Assembly: GCF_001701045.1 (NCBI RefSeq)
Contig: NZ_CP016757.1
Coordinates: 1,667,501-1,731,500 of the forward strand
DNA length: 64,000 bases
Reading direction: 5' to 3'
From: Cloacibacillus porcorum
GTDB taxonomy: Bacteria > Synergistota > Synergistia > Synergistales > Synergistaceae
In this document: one piece after another, positions 45,924-55,117 of the stretch
Numbering within the stretch: the stretch's first letter is position 1
How the letters are laid out: every line of letters begins with the position of its first letter
Notes under the pieces: model-generated
Told to the model about the DNA's origin: nothing
The model's database searches: none
The model's input: the letters and a program-made list of their open reading frames with translations, nothing else
Program-made: the position numbers and the translations under genes

Positions 45924-47114
45924 ATGCGCCTGAAGACCTTTTCACCATCGGAGGTAGCGGGGAAAAAGGTTCTGGTGAGGGTGGACTTCAACGTTCCCCT
46001 CGCCGACGGCAGGGTCAGCGACGATACGCGCATCAAGGCCCATCTTCCGACGCTTACGGCTCTGCGTGAAGCCGGCGCGAAGGTCGCCCTGATCTCACAT
46101 CTCGGCCGGCCGAAGGGAACCTTCAACCTTAAATACACCCTGGAACCCGTAGGCGAGGAGCTTGCGAAGCTCACGGGCTGGCCCGTGCGTTTCGTCCCCG
46201 ACTGCGTGGGTGAAAAGGTTGACGAGGCCGTAGCCTCCTGGAAAGACGGCGAAGTGCTGCTGCTGGAGAACGTCCGTTTCTATCCCGAAGAGGAGAAAAA
46301 CGATTTCGAATTCGCCAAGCGCCTCACAAAAGACTTCGACCTTTTCGTGATGGACGCCTTCAGCGCCTCGCACAGGGCGCACGCCTCGACAAGGGCGGCG
46401 GCCGAGCTTCTGCCCTCATATTCAGGCAAACTCATCGACCGTGAGATCACGATGCTCTCCGCGGCGCGCGACGAACCGAAGAAACCCTTCGTCCTCATCC
46501 TCGGCGGCGCTAAGGTCTCCGACAAGATAGCGGTGGTGGAGAATATGCTTAAAAAAGTCGATACCATCCTCATCGGCGGCGGCATGGCCTTCACCTTCCT
46601 CAAGGCGCAGGGCAAAGAGATCGGCAAATCGCTCTGCGAGACAGAGAAGCTCGACTTCGCGGCCAGGATGCTTGACGAAGCCGCTAAGCTTGGCGTAAAG
46701 ATCATGCTTCCGACTGACGTCGTCACCGCGCCGGAATTCAAGGCCGATTCGCCGGCGTCGGTGGTCTCTGCGGAGGCTATCCCGGCAGATCAGATGGGAC
46801 TTGACATCGGTCCCGCGACCGCCGGGCTATTCGCGAAAGAGATAACGGCGGCTAAGACCGTGCTCTGGAACGGACCGATGGGTGTCTTTGAGATGCCGGC
46901 CTTCGCCAAGGGCACCGAAGCCGTGGCCAAGGCCCTTGCCGACGCCACAGCAAAGGGCGCGCTGACGGTCGTCGGCGGGGGAGACTCCGCGGCAGCGATA
47001 GCCCTCTTCAAGATGGAGGACAAGGTATCGCACGTCTCCACAGGCGGCGGCGCAAGCCTCGAATTCTTTGAGGGGAAGAGTCTGCCGGGCATCGAGCCCT
47101 ACGTTTTAGATTAG
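45924..47114 (+). CDS. pgk: Phosphoglycerate kinase
   Basis: Transfers phosphate between 1,3-bisphosphoglycerate and [26 protein letters not shown] (by its ends) is the family signature, [10 protein letters not shown] and [10 protein letters not shown] form the substrate site, [11 protein letters not shown] and [17 protein letters not shown] the nucleotide side, and [13 protein letters not shown] plus GGGDSAAAI the C-terminal domain. 396 residues, typical. The start is the ATG 3 bases after the gap stop. A clear terminator follows. Confidence 0.97.
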   Translation: MRLKTFSPSEVAGKKVLVRVDFNVPLADGRVSDDTRIKAHLPTLTALREAGAKVALISHLGRPKGTFNLKYTLEPVGEELAKLTGWPVRFVPDCVGEKVDEAVASWKDGEVLLLENVRFYPEEEKNDFEFAKRLTKDFDLFVMDAFSASHRAHASTRAAAELLPSYSGKLIDREITMLSAARDEPKKPFVLILGGAKVSDKIAVVENMLKKVDTILIGGGMAFTFLKAQGKEIGKSLCETEKLDFAARMLDEAAKLGVKIMLPTDVVTAPEFKADSPASVVSAEAIPADQMGLDIGPATAGLFAKEITAAKTVLWNGPMGVFEMPAFAKGTEAVAKALADATAKGALTVVGGGDSAAAIALFKMEDKVSHVSTGGGASLEFFEGKSLPGIEPYVLD

Positions 47115-47136
47115 TGACGATTAAATAAAAGATACG

Positions 47137-47164
47137 AAGGGCGGATAATATCCGCCCTTTTCTG
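47137..47164 (+). terminator. Terminator after pgk
   Basis: AAGGGCGGAT and ATCCGCCCTT form a perfect 10-bp stem with a 3-base loop, followed by TTCT. It lies 23 bases after the pgk stop. Confidence 0.85.
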
Positions 47165-47198
47165 TATAAGAGTATAAGGTGCAGTGAAGGACGAAATC

Positions 47199-47227
47199 TT
47201 GACTCTTATATATTGAATAAATACCTT
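47199..47227 (+). promoter_or_regulatory. Possible promoter of tpiA
   Basis: TTGACT at 47199-47204 and TACCTT at 47222-47227 with a 17-base spacer, in the gap between the pgk terminator and tpiA. The -10 is weak. Confidence 0.35.
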
Positions 47228-47298
47228 AAAAACAATAATAAAACTGCCCTAAAAACAAAACAACAATGATCATTGGGATAGAAGGGAATGTATCTAAT

Positions 47299-48084
<786 letters not shown>

Positions 48085-48176
48085 ATACGAAAGACAACGT
48101 AACATAACGGCAAAGATATAGGACATAAAGTGCATGAACAGCACTATACAAAAATAGCCTCAGAATCAGCATTTGC

Positions 48177-48205
48177 CCCCTCTCGGATATTTCGAGAGGG
48201 GTTCT
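48177..48205 (+). terminator. Hairpin terminator after tpiA
   Basis: CCCCTCTCG and CGAGAGGGG form a perfect 9-bp stem with a 7-base loop, followed by TTCT. The T run is short, so termination may be partial. Confidence 0.65.
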
Positions 48206-48279
48206 ATGTAACATAAGATAAATTATAGGACATCATTATAAAGCGCTTCCCCATCAATATAGAGGGATGTCAAAGTGTA

Positions 48280-48329
48280 AAAAAAGAGGGATTCTGTCAC
48301 GCGTATTGCTGTGAATGAATCCCTTTTTT
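48280..48329. terminator. Bidirectional terminator between convergent genes
   Basis: GGGATTC (48288-48294) pairs with GAATCCC (48317-48323). An A run (48278-48285) precedes and a T6 run (48324-48329) follows the stem, so it can end transcripts from both sides. Confidence 0.65.
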
Positions 48330-48390
48330 GTAATTGTAAGTCGTTATTCTAAAATTCAGTTTTCGGAATACCCGCCTTTAAAGTCCGTCT

Positions 48391-49308
48391 TTATTTTGCG
48401 GCAAAACGTTCGTAGGCGGCTTTGTGGTACGGCGTCGGTACGCCGTACTGTTGTCCCAGTTCAATCATCCTGCCGATGATATGGTCCAACTCCGTTTCGC
48501 TTGGCGGTTTGCCGCCGCTGAGGTCTCGGTAAAGCGAACTCATCGCCTCCGGCGCCAGCTTTGAAAAATTCTCCGTATAGCGGTCGGCCATATCAGCTGG
48601 CATCGTAACTCCGGAGGCCGCCGCCACCGCGATCAGTTCGCCGGCTACGGCGCGTACCAACTCCATGTGGCCGGGATGTTCGCGGACCTTTCCCGCCGGT
48701 CCGTCACAACAGCAAAATAGCACGCTGTTGCCGCACATCATCATATATTTATTCCAGCTGTCGGCAAGAATGTCGTCCGATAACGTGGTGCTGATACCGG
48801 CCTTGCCGACGATGGCCGCAGTCTCCTCCAGCTTTTGTGGTATGCCGCCATCCCTCATGCCGAGGATGACGCTACAGGGGCCGTAGCTCTGCACGATATG
48901 CCCCGGCTGTTCCAGATGGCTGAATACGCGAATGATGCCGTCCGCCAGTAGGCACGGAGGCAGCATCGGCCTCATCATATCGGAGACGATGACGCCGTTC
49001 AGCAGCGGTATCACCAGCGTTTCCGCTTTGATCATTGGCGCGATGGACTCACAGGCCGCCCTCAGATTGTACCCCTTGCATGAGACGAAGATGACGTCCA
49101 TCAGGCCAAGCTCCTCCGCGCTGTCCGAGGCTAGCTTAGGCTGCACCGTGAAATCGCCCAGCAGGGCGGACCGCACCCTGAGTCCCCTCCGGCGTATGGC
49201 GTCGAGGTTTTTTCCACGCACATAAAAGTAGGTCTCTGTATAATTTTTTGCCAGCGCGCCGCCAACGATACCGCCGACGCCGCCGATGCCCAGCACAGCT
49301 ATTTTCAT
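48391..49308 (-). CDS. Ketopantoate reductase family protein (ApbA/PanE)
   Basis: NADPH-dependent reductase of the 2-dehydropantoate 2-reductase family. N-terminal Rossmann loop VLGIGGVGGIVGGALA, SCKGYNL, LLNGV and the conserved Lys in DSWNKYMMMCGN (about residue 184), followed by the C-terminal helical domain with the conserved Ser/Asp region SSLYRDLSGGKPPSETELDHIIG (by its ends, about 256-278). 305 residues. It may make pantoate or act on another 2-oxo acid, since the family is broad. It stands alone, convergent with tpiA. Confidence 0.85.
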   Translation of the reverse strand: MKIAVLGIGGVGGIVGGALAKNYTETYFYVRGKNLDAIRRRGLRVRSALLGDFTVQPKLASDSAEELGLMDVIFVSCKGYNLRAACESIAPMIKAETLVIPLLNGVIVSDMMRPMLPPCLLADGIIRVFSHLEQPGHIVQSYGPCSVILGMRDGGIPQKLEETAAIVGKAGISTTLSDDILADSWNKYMMMCGNSVLFCCCDGPAGKVREHPGHMELVRAVAGELIAVAAASGVTMPADMADRYTENFSKLAPEAMSSLYRDLSGGKPPSETELDHIIGRMIELGQQYGVPTPYHKAAYERFAAK

Positions 49309-49376
49309 CCGTACACCTCCCGCATAGTGATGCCTAATAATATCATCTTGCAGGCGCTTTTGTACCCCCCGCGTAT

Positions 49377-49408
49377 AAAAAAATCTGACGGGGCAACTCC
49401 CGTCAGAT
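49377..49408 (-). terminator. Terminator of the obgE-nadD-LCP-rsfS-HIT operon
   Basis: On the minus strand, ATCTGACGGG and CCCGTCAGAT make a perfect 10-bp stem with a 6-base loop, then seven T. It lies 29 bases after the HIT-protein stop. Confidence 0.9.
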
Positions 49409-49436
49409 CTGTGCCGGTACTATATCCTGCTTAACG

Positions 49437-49808
49437 TTATTTCTTTATATAGGCCATCTTTTCGGGGATGACGCCGCGCACGCCGCCAAGCGGCGATTCT
49501 GTGTCGCCTTTGTAGCGCGGTATCAGATGCATATGGACGTGCATCACCGACTGCCCCGCGCATTTGTTGCAGTTTACCCCGAAGTTATATCCGTCAGGGT
49601 GATATTTTTCATCCAGCAGCTCTTTTCCCCTGCGAAGCAGCTCGTGCATCGCCGCCTCCTCCTGGAGGGTGATGTCGAAATAGTTCTGCACATGCCTCTT
49701 GGGGATGATGAGCATATGGCCTTCGTTTACCGGCATTGCGTCGAATACCGCGTAGGCGAGCTCATTTTCCAGAACATAATCCTTGAGCCTGCAGAAGATG
49801 CATTCCAT
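49437..49808 (-). CDS. HIT family protein (histidine triad nucleotide hydrolase)
   Basis: Predicted nucleotide phosphohydrolase or transferase. The histidine-triad motif HVHMHLIPR is near residue 98, with NEGHMLIIPKRHV earlier, and CIFCRL at the N-terminus plus CNKCAGQ may bind zinc. The start is set at ATG 49808 (MECIFCRLKD), 4 bases after the rsfS stop; a longer frame from 49895 would overlap rsfS fully and adds unlike residues. 123 residues, normal. Last gene of the operon before a strong terminator. Confidence 0.9.
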   Translation of the reverse strand: MECIFCRLKDYVLENELAYAVFDAMPVNEGHMLIIPKRHVQNYFDITLQEEAAMHELLRRGKELLDEKYHPDGYNFGVNCNKCAGQSVMHVHMHLIPRYKGDTESPLGGVRGVIPEKMAYIKK

Positions 49809-49812
49809 GGAG

Positions 49813-50181
49813 CTAATCTTCGTCCTGATCGGTGAATTTCTTCGTCGGAGCGTCGCCCCAGAGCGAATCAAGCCTGTAAAAGTCGCGTCCCTCACGGCTT
49901 AGTATATTGACGATAAGGTCTCCCGCGTCGATCAGCGTCCATCTGGTGCTGTTTTCACCCTCGACGCGGTACTTTGCTCCCGTCTCGTCAAGTATGTCGC
50001 AGGCGGTATCTTTCAGCGTCCTTGCGTTCAGCTCCGAACGGGCGATTGCTACGATAAACACATCCGCGAAGCCTGATATCTCGCTCAGGTTGTGTACGCT
50101 GACCTCCGCCGCGTGTTTGTCAAGCAGCGCCTCTACCAAAGGCATGTACGGCGCGCAGAAATCTTCGTTTTTTTCCGTCAT
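49813..50181 (-). CDS. rsfS: Ribosomal silencing factor RsfS
   Basis: Binds L14 on the large subunit and blocks subunit joining when nutrients are scarce. The DUF143 core is visible: VHNLSEISGFADVFIVAIARS, EGENSTRWTLIDAGDLIVNIL (both by their ends) and REGRDFYRLDSLWGDA. 122 residues, typical. AGGAGTGA precedes the ATG. It lies between the LCP gene and the HIT gene; linkage with nadD and obgE is common. Confidence 0.94.
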   Translation of the reverse strand: MTEKNEDFCAPYMPLVEALLDKHAAEVSVHNLSEISGFADVFIVAIARSELNARTLKDTACDILDETGAKYRVEGENSTRWTLIDAGDLIVNILSREGRDFYRLDSLWGDAPTKKFTDQDED

Positions 50182-50208
50182 TAACAGGTCACTCCTCTTT
50201 ATTTTTCC

Positions 50209-51639
50209 TTACTGATTGCTGATCTTCAGCATATTATCCAATAATGTAGTCAGTTTCTTATAGTCATGTCCCGCAATTATCGAGGCGTAAAAGGCCTGCT
50301 GGCTCGGGCGCACGAGGTTTTTGGGGATCTTAAGCAGCGTGCCGAGCTGGCGTGCCGTCGTCTTGACCTTCTCGCTGGCGTTGGTCGGGTAGACTATGTT
50401 GCAGTGCTGATAGTCGAAATGCTTCGCGTTGCCGGAATGGATCACGTCGACGCCGAGCTGCTGCAGGCGTGTTGATATCTCGGCGCTCACACCTGCCTTG
50501 CCTGTTCCATTGAGGACCGCCACCGACTCCGGCATCGACTTTATCAGGGTCATTAGCTCATCTTTGCTCATTTCGTCCTTTTTAGCGCCGCTCTGAACCG
50601 TCTGTGTTCCGGGCTGGCTTCCCTCTCCGCTGACGTCCGCTGAGGCGGTTACGGCGTCCCCGGCGCTCGTAAAGTGCACCTGCTTCGCATTCCTGCCGCT
50701 GCCCTCCGTAACGTCGCCGGAAATCAGTGCCTCAACGGGTGCGTTGAGGAAGGCGTTTGCCGCCTTGACGTCGCCCATCCAGTAGCTCAGACGGTCGATC
50801 ATCACCGGTTCTCCGGGCAGCATAGAGAAAAACATCCGATCACGGCCAAGCTCATTTTGTACAAAGCCCGCAAGCTGCACGGCAAGGGTCGGTGACATGT
50901 CGGTCTTAAATATCTTCATCGCCTGCGCCGCGAGTTCCGGGAACTTGATCAGGACGCGCGGATCGTAGGCCTTCTTAACGAGCGCTTTGATAAACTGCTG
51001 CTGGCGCTGTATACGGCCAATGTCGCCGAGGGCGTCTTTTCTGAAACGTACATATTTCAGGGCAGTTTTTCCATCAAGAAGCTGCCGTCCTGGCTGAATA
51101 TTTATATCAAGGCCGCCTGCCCTGTCAACATAACGCATCCTCTTCTGAACGTCCACCTCTACCCCGCCGACCATGTCGACAAATTCGGGAAAGCTGTCGT
51201 AATTGATGACGACATAATAAAGAATCGGCAGGCCGAGGTATTTCTCGACCGTCGCCTTAAGCAGGTCGGGGCCGCCGTAGGCGAAGGCATGGTTCAGCTT
51301 CTGTGTTCCGTGGTGTGGGATCTGTACGCGTGTGTCGCGCGGCAGCGAAATCACGCGCATGTTCTTGTCGTCGATGTCGATGGTGACAAAGAGGATCGTA
51401 TCGGAGCGCCGCGATCCCTCCACATCGTCCTCGCCCATGACGAGAATGTTGAACCGCCCCTGCTCTTTCAGCAGTGCGGCATAACTTTCGTTCTCCTTTT
51501 TCTGACTTTCGTTTTCAAACGCCCTGCGTATGTCGTCCTGTGAGGTGTGCCACGCAAAATAGAGCCGCAGTCCGGCGCCGCCGAAGATGGCGATAAGTCC
51601 GCATATTATTATCAAAATAATAGTTCTTGAGCGTATCAA
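50209..51639 (-). CDS. LytR-CpsA-Psr (LCP) family protein with LytR_C domain
   Basis: Membrane protein predicted to attach a polymer to peptidoglycan or another envelope acceptor. N-terminal membrane segment (about residues 6-27), LCP domain (about 60-235) with ILVMGEDDVEGSRRSDTILF, ISLPRDTRVQIP and VRFRKDALGDIGRIQRQQQF, which hold the conserved Asp and Arg residues for polyprenyl-phosphate, and a C-terminal LytR_C domain (about 375-465, SVAVLNGTGKAGVSAEISTRL). 476 residues. TTG start with GGAGG upstream. LCP proteins in a diderm lineage are less studied than in Gram-positives. Confidence 0.9.
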   Translation of the reverse strand: MIRSRTIILIIICGLIAIFGGAGLRLYFAWHTSQDDIRRAFENESQKKENESYAALLKEQGRFNILVMGEDDVEGSRRSDTILFVTIDIDDKNMRVISLPRDTRVQIPHHGTQKLNHAFAYGGPDLLKATVEKYLGLPILYYVVINYDSFPEFVDMVGGVEVDVQKRMRYVDRAGGLDINIQPGRQLLDGKTALKYVRFRKDALGDIGRIQRQQQFIKALVKKAYDPRVLIKFPELAAQAMKIFKTDMSPTLAVQLAGFVQNELGRDRMFFSMLPGEPVMIDRLSYWMGDVKAANAFLNAPVEALISGDVTEGSGRNAKQVHFTSAGDAVTASADVSGEGSQPGTQTVQSGAKKDEMSKDELMTLIKSMPESVAVLNGTGKAGVSAEISTRLQQLGVDVIHSGNAKHFDYQHCNIVYPTNASEKVKTTARQLGTLLKIPKNLVRPSQQAFYASIIAGHDYKKLTTLLDNMLKISNQ

Positions 51640-51654
51640 AGGTGCTTCCTCCGT

Positions 51655-52266
51655 CTAGTTCTTATACAGGGATTTTTTTCTGATGAACTGTTCCACCGCG
51701 GATGGAACCATGAAGCGGATACTCCTGCCGTTTTTAATGCGCTCACGCAGCTCGGTACTTGATATCGCCAACAGCGGTATCTCAAGGGGGATTATCCGGC
51801 TGCGCAGTTCGCTCGGCAGCTCTTCCATCCTCTTGTGCGTATAGCCGTAGCGGCTGACAGCGACAAACTTGCACATGTCCATAATCTCTTCCGGGTTCTT
51901 CCATGAGACGATGTCCAGAACGGCGTCCAGTCCCGTGATAAAGTAGAATTCCACTCCCGCGTACTCGGGCATCGTGCGCAGCGTCCGCAGCGTGTCTATC
52001 GTGTAGCTGCTCCCCACTCTGTCAATTTCCACGCGAGAGACCTTAAAATAAGGGCAGCCCACCGTGGCAAACTCCGTCATCATATAACGGTCTTCAGCGG
52101 AGGTGACCCGCTGGTTTGTCTTGTGCGGCGGCTGCCCGGTAGGAACGAATATGACCTCGGAAAGTCCAAAGGCTGCGTGAGCCTCGTCCGCGGCCAGCAG
52201 GTGGCCGTTGTGAATCGGGTCAAAGGTTCCCCCCATGATACCTATTCTGCGGTTTTCCTCGGTCAT
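51655..52266 (-). CDS. nadD: Nicotinate-nucleotide adenylyltransferase
   Basis: Forms deamido-NAD from nicotinate mononucleotide and ATP. IMGGTFDPIHNGHLLAADEA is the nucleotidyltransferase HxGH loop region, FVPTGQPPHK and DRYMMTEFA the substrate site, and LLAISSTELRERIKNG the C-terminal ISSTxIR motif. 203 residues, typical. AGGAG precedes the ATG. It lies between obgE and the LCP gene. Confidence 0.95.
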   Translation of the reverse strand: MTEENRRIGIMGGTFDPIHNGHLLAADEAHAAFGLSEVIFVPTGQPPHKTNQRVTSAEDRYMMTEFATVGCPYFKVSRVEIDRVGSSYTIDTLRTLRTMPEYAGVEFYFITGLDAVLDIVSWKNPEEIMDMCKFVAVSRYGYTHKRMEELPSELRSRIIPLEIPLLAISSTELRERIKNGRSIRFMVPSAVEQFIRKKSLYKN

Positions 52267-52283
52267 ATCAATGCTCCTATTTA

Positions 52284-53738
52284 TTATTTATTCTCGTCTT
52301 CTTCTAAAGTTCCGCCTTCAGAGGCCTCTTCGTCATCGTCAGTATCTGGCAATGGCGTTCCGTCCTCAGAGAGTTCTTCTGCTTCGCTCTCAATAAGCTC
52401 GTCCGGCTCGTCGTCGGGAAGCTTGTCCGGATAATAATCGGGATAAAAATCGAAATCCTTATACCCGATGCTTACCGTGTCGCCGGGCACGGCACCCGCC
52501 GCCTCAAGAAGCTCCTCCACCTTATACTTGCGCAGCAGCCGCGTAAAGCGCGCCACGTTCTCTTCCTGACTGAAATCATAACGCTCGGCGGCCTTTTCCA
52601 GCTGACGGTGCATTACCCGGTAACCGCCGCCGTGCAGCGTGATGATCTGTATCCTGTTGCGCTTACGGAGCGGCGTCTTCTCCGGCACCCTCTCCTCGAG
52701 GGCGTAGAGCCGTACGTTGCTCTCCGGACGCGGATGATCCTTTACAAACTTGATTATCTCCTTGACGAGTTCGGGGATCCCCTCCTCCGTCAGGGCGCTT
52801 GCCGCGATCATAAGGATATCCTTCTCCTTAAAATAGGCGGCCAGCCTTTCCGCCAACTCCTTCGCAAGTCCTTCGTCCACCTCGTCGAGCTTATTGGCGA
52901 CGACGAAGTAAGGACGTTTCTCAAGCTCAGGGTCATACTTCTCCATCTCCTGGCGCACGACCGTAAAATCCTGGATTATTGTATCATAATCGCCGCTTTC
53001 GAGACTTAAAACATGCACGAGAAGTCTCGTCCTATCTACATGCCGCAGGAATTCGAGGCCAAGCCCTTTATTCATATGGGCTCCCTCGATCAGCCCCGGG
53101 ATGTCGGCGATGACGATACGTTCGTCGCCGGTGTTAAGCACGCCGAGGTTTGGTGAGAGCGTTGTAAAGGGATAGTTGGCGATCTTCGGCTGAGCGTTGG
53201 AGATGGCGGCCAGAATGCTCGACTTGCCCACATTGGGCAGCCCAACAAGGCCGACGTCGGCGATGAGCCGCAGCTCAAGCCGCAGCATTACCTCTTCGCC
53301 AAGCTCGCCCTGTTCACAAAAGCGTGGGGCCTTGCGCGCCGAGCTGGCGAAATAGCGGTTTCCCCGCCCGCCGCGTCCGCCGCGTGCCGCGACGAAACGG
53401 TCGTGCGGCTCCACAAGGTCGGCGTAGCCCTCCCCCGTCTCCGCGTCGTAGATGACCGTGCCGCAGGGGACATAGATCACCTTATCCTCGCCGGCGGGGC
53501 CGTTTCTCGCGGCGCCCTTGCCGTGTCCGCCGTTCTCGCCTCTGATATGGTGCATATATTCAAGGTCTGCAAGTGTCTGCAGGTTGTTGGTAGCCTCGAA
53601 AATCACGCTGCCGCCGCGCCCGCCGTTACCGCCGTCCGGGCCGCCGTTGGGCTTGAAGCGTTCGCGCAGGAAGCTCATACAGCCGTTGCCGCCGCGTCCC
53701 GCCTTGATAGACATTCGCAGAGAATCGACAAATTTCAT
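52284..53738 (-). CDS. obgE: GTPase ObgE/CgtA
   Basis: Ribosome-associated GTPase involved in 50S assembly and stress control. Glycine-rich Obg fold (about residues 1-158, GGDGGNGGRGG-type repeats), G domain with GLPNVGKSS (G1), DIPGLIEGAH (G3) and ANKLDEV (G4), then an OCT domain (about 345-425) and a very acidic Asp/Glu-rich tail. 484 residues, slightly long because of the tail. TGAGGTGA precedes the ATG. First gene of the minus-strand operon; an upstream terminator separates it from rpmA. Confidence 0.95.
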   Translation of the reverse strand: MKFVDSLRMSIKAGRGGNGCMSFLRERFKPNGGPDGGNGGRGGSVIFEATNNLQTLADLEYMHHIRGENGGHGKGAARNGPAGEDKVIYVPCGTVIYDAETGEGYADLVEPHDRFVAARGGRGGRGNRYFASSARKAPRFCEQGELGEEVMLRLELRLIADVGLVGLPNVGKSSILAAISNAQPKIANYPFTTLSPNLGVLNTGDERIVIADIPGLIEGAHMNKGLGLEFLRHVDRTRLLVHVLSLESGDYDTIIQDFTVVRQEMEKYDPELEKRPYFVVANKLDEVDEGLAKELAERLAAYFKEKDILMIAASALTEEGIPELVKEIIKFVKDHPRPESNVRLYALEERVPEKTPLRKRNRIQIITLHGGGYRVMHRQLEKAAERYDFSQEENVARFTRLLRKYKVEELLEAAGAVPGDTVSIGYKDFDFYPDYYPDKLPDDEPDELIESEAEELSEDGTPLPDTDDDEEASEGGTLEEDENK

Positions 53739-54076
53739 ATTTTCACCTCATTTCAAAAATAACCACTACATTACTGCTCCGCTGGTAATGGACAAAAAGC
53801 CAGACATTGATTTCGCGCTAACAGAGGTGCGCGGCCCCGTCAGACGTATCATACATACGCCGGAGCCACATGCGGGAGGACGTCCGTGGCTTACAGGTGG
53901 GATGGGAATCTTCGCTTTCCACAACAGAGTCTGGTTTGTCCGTCGGAGTGTATATGACCGCTGGTTTTCCATCTAAAAAATGGGGGCCTGCTCTATGAGG
54001 GCCCCCGAAAAATTCTGATGCCACTGATTAGATCTGTCAAAGATTGCCTGTATAATCAGTGATTCTCTCGATTTAG
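53739..54076. other. Intergenic region between rpmA and obgE
   Basis: About 340 bases on the minus strand. It holds the rpmA terminator (53975-54006). A 62-codon frame on the plus strand (53788-53976) and overlapping minus-strand frames exist, but none has a good ribosome site or strong codon bias, so no gene is called. Confidence 0.5.
53975..54006 (-). terminator. Terminator of rplU-rpmA
   Basis: On the minus strand GGGGGCC pairs with GGCCCCC around an 11-base loop, followed by A and six T. It lies 70 bases after the rpmA stop. Confidence 0.82.
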
Positions 54077-54334
54077 TTAAAGTGTTTCCGGCTCGATCGT
54101 GACGTACTTGCGGTTTGCCTTTGTCTGGAAGCGGACTTTGCCGGGGACCAGCGCAAAGATCGTGAAATCACGGCCAAGGCCTGTGTGCTGTCCGGGGTGG
54201 TACTTCGTGCCCCTCTGACGGACGATGATCGTTCCCGCGTTTACAAAAGAACCGTCTCCGCGCTTAATGCCAAGATACTTAGGCTGACTGTCGCGGCCGT
54301 TGGTTGAACTTCCTTGCCCTTTTTTATGTGCCAT
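54077..54334 (-). CDS. rpmA: 50S ribosomal protein L27
   Basis: Large-subunit protein whose N-terminus reaches the peptidyl transferase centre. [28 protein letters not shown] and [13 protein letters not shown] (first given by its parts) are the L27 signature. 85 residues, typical. No extended N-terminus of the Prp-cleaved Firmicutes type is present. It lies 26 bases after rplU, in one transcript. Confidence 0.97.
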   Translation of the reverse strand: MAHKKGQGSSTNGRDSQPKYLGIKRGDGSFVNAGTIIVRQRGTKYHPGQHTGLGRDFTIFALVPGKVRFQTKANRKYVTIEPETL

Positions 54335-54360
54335 AACTCAATATCCCCCTTGCGTAAAAA

Positions 54361-54672
54361 CTAACCGTTGATTGCTTCGATCTGAACGAGCGTGTACTGC
54401 TGGCGGTGACCGCGGAACTTGCGATAGTTCTTCTTTCTGCGGTACTTGAAGACGATGACCTTGTCATCCTTGCCGCTCTCAAGAATCTTCGCCGTTACCG
54501 TAGCTCCCTCAACATAAGGAGCGCCAACCACTGCGCCTTCGTCTTTGCCGAGGAGAATAACCTTATCAAATTCTACCTGTGCTCCGTCTTCAGCGTGGAT
54601 CTTCTCCACCCTGAACTTGTCGCCTGCCGCGACCCTGTACTGCTTTCCGCCCTGCTCGATTACTGCGTACAT
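54361..54672 (-). CDS. rplU: 50S ribosomal protein L21
   Basis: Large-subunit protein binding 23S rRNA. MYAVIEQGGKQYRVAAGD at the N-terminus and FKYRRKKNYRKFRGHRQ near the C-terminus are diagnostic. 103 residues, typical. GGAGGAGGG precedes the ATG. First gene of the rplU-rpmA operon with a strong promoter about 90 bases upstream. Confidence 0.97.
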   Translation of the reverse strand: MYAVIEQGGKQYRVAAGDKFRVEKIHAEDGAQVEFDKVILLGKDEGAVVGAPYVEGATVTAKILESGKDDKVIVFKYRRKKNYRKFRGHRQQYTLVQIEAING

Positions 54673-54755
54673 TCTATAATTTCCCTCCTCCGCTGTGTGT
54701 CAGGCAGCCAAACGACATTTTAAAGCCCGCACCAAGCGTATTCTAAAACTTGACA

Positions 54756-54784
54756 AGTATAGAGATAAAAGAGGGCCGTGTCAA
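54756..54784 (-). promoter_or_regulatory. Sigma-70-type promoter of rplU-rpmA
   Basis: On the minus strand TTGACA (54784-54779), exactly 17 bases, then TATACT (54761-54756). It gives a leader of about 75 bases before rplU. The best promoter match in the window. Confidence 0.85.
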
Positions 54785-54979
54785 GGGCTGGGCACAAACA
54801 CTCCGGGCAAACGCGCCAAGTATTTTGACGAACATTGGACAGCCCGTGATGCCGGGTGGCGGCATTTTTCGCTTTCACATGGCAGCGGCAGGCCTCGGTG
54901 AACATCTACCGGAGGAAAACCATGTTTATTTTTTTAATATCTAAGATAATTTACGTTTACGGCGAACGTTGTGAAATCG

Positions 54980-55005
54980 CAAAAAATGACGCTGCCCGGC
55001 AGCAC
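54980..55005 (-). terminator. Terminator of the SARP-type regulator gene
   Basis: On the minus strand GCTGC-CGG-GCAGC (stem of 5-6 bp) is followed by GTC and six T. It lies about 115 bases after the regulator stop, the only plausible terminator there. Confidence 0.45.
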
Positions 55006-55117
55006 GAGCGTTGACGGCTGACTCTTGAGTTTGCCCTGCACAAACACTTGAAAGCCTGTTGTCAATGCCTATGCCGCCGGACGGCATCATTCACAGCGTT
55101 TATGGCGCATGGCAGGA

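Larger units (their letters stand above)
48085..48390. other. Convergent gap after tpiA
   Basis: About 300 bases between two convergent genes. It holds two hairpins (48177-48201 and 48280-48329), listed separately, and no gene. Confidence 0.6.
54673..55117. other. Intergenic region upstream of rplU
   Basis: About 445 bases. It contains the rplU promoter (54756-54784), a hairpin with a T run that can end the minus-strand regulator transcript (54980-55005), and a doubtful 30-codon plus-strand frame (54922-55014) with a GGAGG site. A further hairpin ATGCCG/CGGCAT lies near 55070-55086. Confidence 0.55.
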
